Source: a bacterium
Lineage (GTDB): Bacteria; Cyanobacteriota; Vampirovibrionia; Gastranaerophilales; Gastranaerophilaceae
Direction of reading: 5' to 3'
Assembly: GCA_017444705.1 (NCBI GenBank)
Contig: JAFSWA010000054.1
Location: forward strand, 1-17,356
Length of the DNA stretch: 17,356 nucleotides
Shown here: positions 13,852-17,356 of the stretch, in pieces
How the letters are laid out: every line of letters begins with the position of its first letter
Position numbering within the stretch: position 1 is the stretch's first letter
Program-made: the position numbers and the translations under genes
The notes under the pieces: generated by a model
Told to the model about the DNA's origin: nothing
Databases searched by the model: none
What the model saw: the letters and a program-made list of their open reading frames with translations, nothing else

Positions 13852-15968
13852 AATATATAAAATTAATAATTTTGACTGCGGTGTTTTTTCTGCTCTGTTT
13901 CTTGTCTTTTTCAACCGTAAAAAAGGCAGAGGGTAATCTCTTAAAAACTTTGCTTCCGAATAGTGTGGTAAAATCCGAAAATATAATACCTTTGAGTGAA
14001 AAAACCGCATCTGTAATAAAGGTTGTTTTTGAATCTGATGATGAAGTTGCACTCCAAGAATTGAAAAGTAATTTTTTAAATAATATTGATAAAAATTATT
14101 TTGAAATAAATTCCCCCGACTTATCAATGTTGGCAGACAACTATATAAAGCATCCGGAAAACTTTTTATCCTTTAAAACAAGACAACTTTTGAAAGCAAA
14201 AAAATATGATGAAGTTTATAGTAACGCATTGAATGAATTATACAACCCGTCAGTGATACAGCTTACAACAACGGATAAAGACCCTTATTTTTTGTTCAAT
14301 GATTTTATTTTTTCCAATTTAAAAATGCCCGATTCAGTTGATAATATTGATGATAAATACTATGATTATACTTCTTTGAAAATAAAAAACGGAGAAGGTT
14401 TATCGCCCGATTTCAGTAATAATAAAATAGCCGAACTTGTTGCTTCGCAGAAAAAATTAAGTGTCGATAATTCAGAAATTTACCTTTCGGGAAGTCCGAT
14501 TCATTCCTATTACACAAGCCAAAGAGCAAAACTGAGTATTAATATTATTTGCATTTTATCAACACTTTTAGTGATATTCCTCACATATTTTTATTTTAAA
14601 AATCTAAAACCGCTTTTGCCTGTTTTAGTAAGTTTATCAATAGGAATGTTAACCGGTTTTGTTGCGGTAAATCTTTTCTTTGAATCTTTTCAGCTTATAA
14701 CAATGGTTTTTTCAACTACTCTTATCGGAATAGGAATAGATTATTCTTATCATTATTTTTTTGCGGAAAAAATTGATAAAACTTTTATAAAAAATCTTAC
14801 ATTAAGTCTTTTGACCACAATAATACCGTTTATTTTGTTATATTTTACAGGAATAGAGCTTTTGAAACAGGTTGCGGTGTTTACAATTTTCGGATTATCT
14901 GCAATTTATATTGCAGTGCTTATTTTCTACCCTTGTTTTGAAGTTTCTGTTTCAAAAAATACGATAAAACCAAGTTATAAATATTGTAAAATTGTGTTTT
15001 ACTCTCTTTGCCTATTGAGTTTTTTGGGTATTTTCAGATTTAATTTCAGCGATTCTTTAAGCACTCTATATACTCCGACAAAAAAACTTTTGAACGCAGA
15101 AACTCTCTATAACAAAGTGTCGGGAGAAGAATTTAAAAATACTCAATTTGTAATAACAGCGGGCTTGAATTTTGAAAATGTTATAAAAGAAGAAGAAAAG
15201 ATAACTGATATTTTGACCCAAAATAATATTGATTTTATGTCTTTGTCAAAGTTTTTGCCGTCAAAAGAAAGGCAGAGGGAAAATTTCGATTTGGTAAAAG
15301 ATTTATATTCCAAAAATCTTGATAAGTTTTCTGATATTTTGACATCCGAACAGATACAGAATCTCAAAAATACAAAATTTGAACCTGTTTTATTCAATAA
15401 GAATTTGTATCCTTATCTTAATTCATTTTTATTAGCGGAAAATAAATCGGTAATTTTCGTTTTTTCTAATAAAATTCCGCAGCTGAATGAGGTTCCGGTA
15501 CAGGTAATAAATATAAAATCCGATACGGAAAAATACATAAAAGAATACAGACAAAAATTAATACTTCTTTTCCCGATAGTTCTGATTGTATTAATAGGAT
15601 TTTTGAGCGTAATTTACGGTTTAAAACAAGCAGTAAAACTTTTATTACCGCCGTTTACAGGAGTTATATTTGCACTGTTTATAAATAATCTTATTTTTGG
15701 AGAGATAAATCTTTTTGGTATAATTAATTTGTTTTTAATACTTGGATTTACTATGGATTATTCGATTTTCAGAAATTCGGGTAATAAAAACTGCGAGGAT
15801 GCAATTTTAACTTCATCCTTGACCACATCCGTTTCCTTTTTACTTTTAACACTTTCAGGATTTAAACTTTTAAGTTCAATGGCTGTGATTTTGTTCTTCG
15901 GTATAACGATTTCGTATTTGGTCGGGTACTTAATTTTTAATAAAGATAAATCATACATTCAAGACTAA
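13836..15968 (+). CDS. MMPL/RND-family inner membrane exporter (710 aa)
   Basis: The protein has the 12-helix MMPL/RND topology. TM1 is at about 8-27, followed by a periplasmic loop of about 200 residues. TM2-6 lie at about 233-368 and TM7 at about 383-402. A second loop runs to about 570, followed by five more helices to residue 704. The two pseudo-symmetric halves each carry the family motif in their third or fourth helix (GIGIDYSYHYFF at 298-309; LGFTMDYSIF in the second half), with an Asp that probably relays protons. Such exporters move lipids or lipid-linked polyenes out of the inner membrane. Beside a LolA-like protein it should hand its cargo to the periplasm. It is the last gene of the operon and no terminator is evident directly after the stop. 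The start overlaps the previous gene by 16 bases and has only a weak ribosome site (GGAAAT), so coupled translation is likely. Confidence 0.92.
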   Translation: MVLKIKYIKLIILTAVFFLLCFLSFSTVKKAEGNLLKTLLPNSVVKSENIIPLSEKTASVIKVVFESDDEVALQELKSNFLNNIDKNYFEINSPDLSMLADNYIKHPENFLSFKTRQLLKAKKYDEVYSNALNELYNPSVIQLTTTDKDPYFLFNDFIFSNLKMPDSVDNIDDKYYDYTSLKIKNGEGLSPDFSNNKIAELVASQKKLSVDNSEIYLSGSPIHSYYTSQRAKLSINIICILSTLLVIFLTYFYFKNLKPLLPVLVSLSIGMLTGFVAVNLFFESFQLITMVFSTTLIGIGIDYSYHYFFAEKIDKTFIKNLTLSLLTTIIPFILLYFTGIELLKQVAVFTIFGLSAIYIAVLIFYPCFEVSVSKNTIKPSYKYCKIVFYSLCLLSFLGIFRFNFSDSLSTLYTPTKKLLNAETLYNKVSGEEFKNTQFVITAGLNFENVIKEEEKITDILTQNNIDFMSLSKFLPSKERQRENFDLVKDLYSKNLDKFSDILTSEQIQNLKNTKFEPVLFNKNLYPYLNSFLLAENKSVIFVFSNKIPQLNEVPVQVINIKSDTEKYIKEYRQKLILLFPIVLIVLIGFLSVIYGLKQAVKLLLPPFTGVIFALFINNLIFGEINLFGIINLFLILGFTMDYSIFRNSGNKNCEDAILTSSLTTSVSFLLLTLSGFKLLSSMAVILFFGITISYLVGYLIFNKDKSYIQD

Positions 15969-16005
15969 ATTAATAAACGGATTGGTTTTAATAAGCTGCG
16001 TGCTG

Positions 16006-16044
16006 ACATGTCATTACGAGCGTTAGCGAAGTAATCCAAAGAAA
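16006..16044 (+). repeat. Dispersed palindromic repeat, copy 1 (39 bp, identical to copy 4)
   Basis: The unit reads ACATGTCATTACGAGCG, then TTAGCGAAGTAATCC, then AAAGAAA. ATTAC and GTAAT pair as the outer stem. The same 39 bases recur exactly at 16696-16734. The pattern ATTRCGAG...GYAATCC resembles short repeats scattered in many bacterial genomes (general knowledge, not a database result). Confidence 0.85.
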
Positions 16045-16115
16045 TTCTGTGGAAAACCAGGCATTTTTCATATCATTGCTGTACATGTCAAGCAATTAGT
16101 TACATTTTTGTATAA

Positions 16116-16151
16116 GTCGGCGGCACAACTTCGTTGTAAAAACAAGCCGAC
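16116..16151 (+). repeat. Nested hairpin near the left end of the MITE-like element
   Basis: GTCGGC (16116-16121) pairs with GCCGAC (16146-16151). Inside, ACAAC (16125-16129) pairs with GTTGT (16133-16137) around TTC. Confidence 0.6.
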
Positions 16152-16194
16152 AACTTTGCGTTCATTAAAATAAAATTTGTTTGTTTTCATTTTC

Positions 16195-16239
16195 CGCCCT
16201 TTCGGGCGTCCTTCTTTTTGGCATTGCCCAAAAAGAAGG
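16195..16239 (+). repeat. Two consecutive hairpins inside the MITE-like element, possible terminator
   Basis: CGCCC (16195-16199) pairs with GGGCG (16204-16208) and is followed by a T-rich stretch. Next, the 12-bp arms CCTTCTTTTTGG (16210-16221) and CCAAAAAGAAGG (16228-16239) form a perfect stem with a 6-base loop. The first hairpin plus its T-rich tail could terminate the exporter operon on the plus strand. Confidence 0.55.
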
Positions 16240-16250
16240 CAAAAAGGCTA

Positions 16251-16376
16251 TCGGCTGATGCTGCGGTTATGTCATTTTTAAATTCAACTCAAAGCGGCTA
16301 AACTCGCTAATGCTCAAACAGTAGCCGCTTTGTCGCTGTTTCATTAAAAAATGTCTATAACCTCCGCATATGCCGA
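16251..16376 (+). repeat. Long imperfect hairpin at the centre of the MITE-like element
   Basis: The core is a perfect 11-bp stem, CAAAGCGGCTA (16290-16300) with TAGCCGCTTTG (16322-16332). Outside it the flanks keep pairing imperfectly: TGCGG at 16262 with CCGCA ending at 16368, GGTTAT with ATAACC, CATTTTT with AAAAATG, and TCGGC (16251-16255) with GCCGA (16372-16376). Together they make a stem-loop of about 126 bases. Confidence 0.65.
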
Positions 16377-16386
16377 ATTTGTTTTA

Positions 16387-16484
16387 TTTTTGCGTAGCAA
16401 AAACCAAGCAGAAGAGTGTAGGGTGCAAGCCAATCGGCTTTGCCGATTGCAATACCCGTTTATCGGCAAAAACCAAGCAGAAGA
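16387..16484 (+). repeat. 19-bp direct repeat and two small hairpins near the right end of the MITE-like element
   Basis: GCAAAAACCAAGCAGAAGA occurs exactly at 16397-16415 and 16466-16484, 69 bases apart. The first copy begins as the right arm of the hairpin TTTTTGC/GCAAAAA (16387-16403). Between the copies, CAATCGGC (16431-16438) and GCCGATTG (16442-16449) form an 8-bp stem with a TTT loop. Confidence 0.7.
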
Positions 16485-16565
16485 AAGAATGGGTACGAAA
16501 AAAATTATCGCAACAAAATAATAAAATAAAATAAAATTTATGTAACTAATTGCTTGACATGTACA

Positions 16566-16603
16566 ATTGCGAGGAACCGTAGGCGACGTGGCAATCCAAG
16601 AAA
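16566..16603 (+). repeat. Dispersed palindromic repeat, copy 2, split by the MITE-like element
   Basis: ATTGCGAGGAACCGTAGGCG, then ACGTGGCAATCC, then AAGAAA. ATTGC and GCAAT are the outer arms. It is a diverged member of the same family as copies 1 and 4. The base pattern before ATTGC (TC) is found at the other end of the MITE-like element (16073-16079), so the unit was interrupted there. Confidence 0.75.
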
Positions 16604-16611
16604 TAAAAAAT

Positions 16612-16631
16612 GTTGGGCAAGTATGCCCAAC
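16612..16631 (+). repeat. Isolated 8-bp hairpin
   Basis: GTTGGGCA (16612-16619) and TGCCCAAC (16624-16631) are perfect arms around AGTA. No T-run follows, so it is probably not a terminator. It lies between two copies of the dispersed repeat. Confidence 0.6.
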
Positions 16632-16659
16632 TTACTATTAGGCTCTGCCTGACAAAACC

Positions 16660-16693
16660 GGTTTGCCACGGTTTACTACGTAAGCCTCGCATT
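16660..16693 (-). repeat. Dispersed palindromic repeat, copy 3, inverted and degenerate
   Basis: On the minus strand it reads AATGCGAGG ... CGTGGCAAACC, matching the outer parts of copy 2 (ATTGCGAGG ... CGTGGCAATCC) with a different middle. It lies head to head with copy 4. Confidence 0.6.
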
Positions 16694-16695
16694 GT

Positions 16696-16734
16696 ACATG
16701 TCATTACGAGCGTTAGCGAAGTAATCCAAAGAAA
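16696..16734 (+). repeat. Dispersed palindromic repeat, copy 4 (39 bp, identical to copy 1)
   Basis: It is an exact 39-base match to 16006-16044. The bases 16693-16703 (TGTACATGTCA) also match the first 11 bases of the MITE-like terminal repeat. Confidence 0.85.
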
Positions 16735-16791
16735 GCAAAAAGTAAATCGGGTTTTAAACCGACAATAAAAATGTGTCTTAAAAATTCCCCT

Positions 16792-16820
16792 TTGTAATTA
16801 TATTATGTTCATGTTATCTT
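16792..16820 (+). promoter_or_regulatory. Probable extended -10 promoter of ppdK
   Basis: TTGTAA (16792-16797) and TATCTT (16815-16820) are 17 bases apart, and TG at 16812-16813 gives an extended -10 form (TGTTATCTT). Transcription would start near 16827, leaving a leader of about 40 bases that contains AAAAAGGAG just before the ppdK ATG. Confidence 0.45.
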
Positions 16821-16843
16821 TTTTGTATCGAAATAGTACAAAA
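16821..16843. repeat. Inverted repeat at the presumed ppdK transcription start, possible operator
   Basis: TTTTGTA (16821-16827) and TACAAAA (16837-16843) are perfect 7-bp arms around a 9-base centre. They lie directly downstream of the proposed -10 box, where a repressor could block transcription. Confidence 0.4.
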
Positions 16844-16867
16844 GTCAGATATAAAAAGGAGAAAAAT

Positions 16868-17356
16868 ATGACAGAAAAAAGAGTATGGCTTTTCAGAGAA
16901 GGTAACGCACATATGCGTGAATTACTCGGCGGTAAAGGTGCAAACCTTGCAGAGATGACAAATTTGAATCTCCCCGTACCTCCGGGATTAACAATTACAA
17001 CAACAACTTGTATGGATTACATCAACAACGGCAACAGAATGCCCGCAGGTTTGATGGATGAAGTAAAAGAAGCACTTAAAGATGTTGAAAATCAAACAGG
17101 CAAAAAGTTTGGAGATACAACGAATCCGTTATTGGTTTCTGTTCGCTCAGGTGCAAGAGTTTCAATGCCCGGTATGATGGAAACAATTTTGAACCTCGGT
17201 TTAAACGATGAAACAGTTGAAGCAATGGTTAAATTAACAAATAACCCCCGTTTCTGCTACGATTCATACAGAAGATTTTTGACAATGTTCGGCTCTGTTG
17301 CTTGGGAAATGGACAGACAAAAATACTTTGAATCCGAAGTTGAAAAAGTTAAAGCA
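16868..17356 (+). CDS. ppdK: Pyruvate, phosphate dikinase, N-terminal part (cut by the window edge)
   Basis: PPDK interconverts pyruvate, ATP and phosphate with phosphoenolpyruvate, AMP and pyrophosphate, and is common in anaerobes as a glycolytic or gluconeogenic enzyme. The first 163 residues are visible and remain open at the end of the window. They match the N-terminal nucleotide-binding domain: VWLFREGNAHMRELLGGKGA, then NLAEMTNLNLPVPPG near 27-41. The strongly conserved LVSVRSGARVSMPGMMETIL follows at about 88-107. The full protein is usually near 870-900 residues; the phosphohistidine and PEP domains lie outside. The ATG is set by AAAAAGGAG 7 bases upstream. It stands apart from the exporter operon, behind its own promoter. 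Confidence 0.97.
   Translation, partial: MTEKRVWLFREGNAHMRELLGGKGANLAEMTNLNLPVPPGLTITTTTCMDYINNGNRMPAGLMDEVKEALKDVENQTGKKFGDTTNPLLVSVRSGARVSMPGMMETILNLGLNDETVEAMVKLTNNPRFCYDSYRRFLTMFGSVAWEMDRQKYFESEVEKVKA

Larger units (their letters stand above)
16080..16565. mobile_element. MITE-like non-autonomous element (486 bp, 26-bp perfect TIRs, 5-bp target duplication)
   Basis: Bases 16080-16105 and 16540-16565 are perfect 26-bp inverted repeats beginning TGTACATGTCAAGC. The five bases outside each end are identical, ATTGC at 16075-16079 and ATTGC at 16566-16570, as expected for a target-site duplication. No transposase or other open frame of note lies inside, so it would have to be moved in trans by an element with matching ends. 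The interior is a string of hairpins and one 19-bp direct repeat. Joining the flanks across one ATTGC restores an intact copy of the palindromic repeat, so the element landed in that repeat. Confidence 0.85.
15969..16867. other. Gene-free repeat region between the exporter and ppdK
   Basis: About 900 bases hold no credible coding sequence on either strand. Inside are four copies of one palindromic repeat family, a MITE-like element with perfect terminal inverted repeats, several isolated hairpins and, at the right end, the ppdK promoter. G+C is locally higher in the hairpin arms than in the flanking genes. Confidence 0.8.

Noticed and set aside
13843..15958. Several minus-strand frames of 66-94 codons opposite the exporter
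   Set aside because: They are shadows of the 710-residue MMPL gene, whose two halves carry the expected motifs and helices throughout.
16080..16565. A hidden small gene or tRNA inside the MITE-like element
   Set aside because: No open frame of useful length with a ribosome site was seen, and the hairpins do not form a cloverleaf with a conserved T-arm sequence.
16006..16734. CRISPR array
   Set aside because: The only exact long repeats are two 39-bp copies about 690 bases apart plus diverged inverted copies. There is no regular spacing, no unique spacers of even size, and no cas genes.

Overview
The window is AT-rich (about one third G+C by eye), densely coded, and uses the standard code with normal TGA stops. 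TolC-type and LolA-type proteins point to a bacterium with two membranes. Low G+C, the tig-clpP-clpX order and many short, near-abutting operons would fit an uncultured gut lineage such as Gastranaerophilales/Vampirovibrionia. That placement is an impression from gene content only and no marker gene here settles it.

Layout. 1-1973 (+): the 3' part of a TolC-like outer-membrane efflux gene, followed after 2 bases by a MalG-type sugar ABC permease. 1988-6096 (-): a four-gene operon, tig-clpP-clpX-dapF, driven from a good sigma-70 promoter overlapped by a perfect palindrome. 6097-6472: a regulatory intergenic region. 6473-8245 (+): a Na+/phosphate cotransporter with a PhoU-like tail. 8288-10054 (-): a small secreted protein of unknown function, then a HEAT-repeat protein and a stand-alone receiver domain in one short operon. 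10097-10304 (+): a 54-residue small protein with its own terminator. 10408-15968 (+): a tightly overlapped seven-gene operon. 15969-16867: about 900 bases without genes, full of palindromic repeats. 16868 to the end (+): the start of pyruvate phosphate dikinase.

The most interesting locus is the seven-gene operon: two acyl carrier proteins, a COG4648 membrane protein, an AMP-ligase fused to a hotdog dehydratase-like domain, a 4HBT-type thioesterase, a LolA-like periplasmic protein and an MMPL/RND exporter. This is the order of the accessory, activation and export half of aryl-polyene/flexirubin-type (APE) clusters. However, the window holds no ketosynthase, ketoreductase, second dehydratase, acyltransferase or tyrosine ammonia-lyase. 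The set probably activates an acid, carries it on ACPs, trims or transfers it, and moves a lipid-like product across the envelope. The chain-building enzymes would have to be elsewhere or absent.

The gene-free region after that operon contains a clear MITE-like element: 486 bp, perfect 26-bp terminal inverted repeats and a 5-bp target duplication (ATTGC). It is inserted inside one copy of a dispersed palindromic repeat that occurs four times around it. The element carries several strong hairpins and no evident gene. Two genes (the first ACP and the secreted protein) lack a Shine-Dalgarno sequence and have TAAAAT at exactly -12 to -7 from the ATG, which suggests leaderless mRNAs, while most other genes here have clear Shine-Dalgarno sites.
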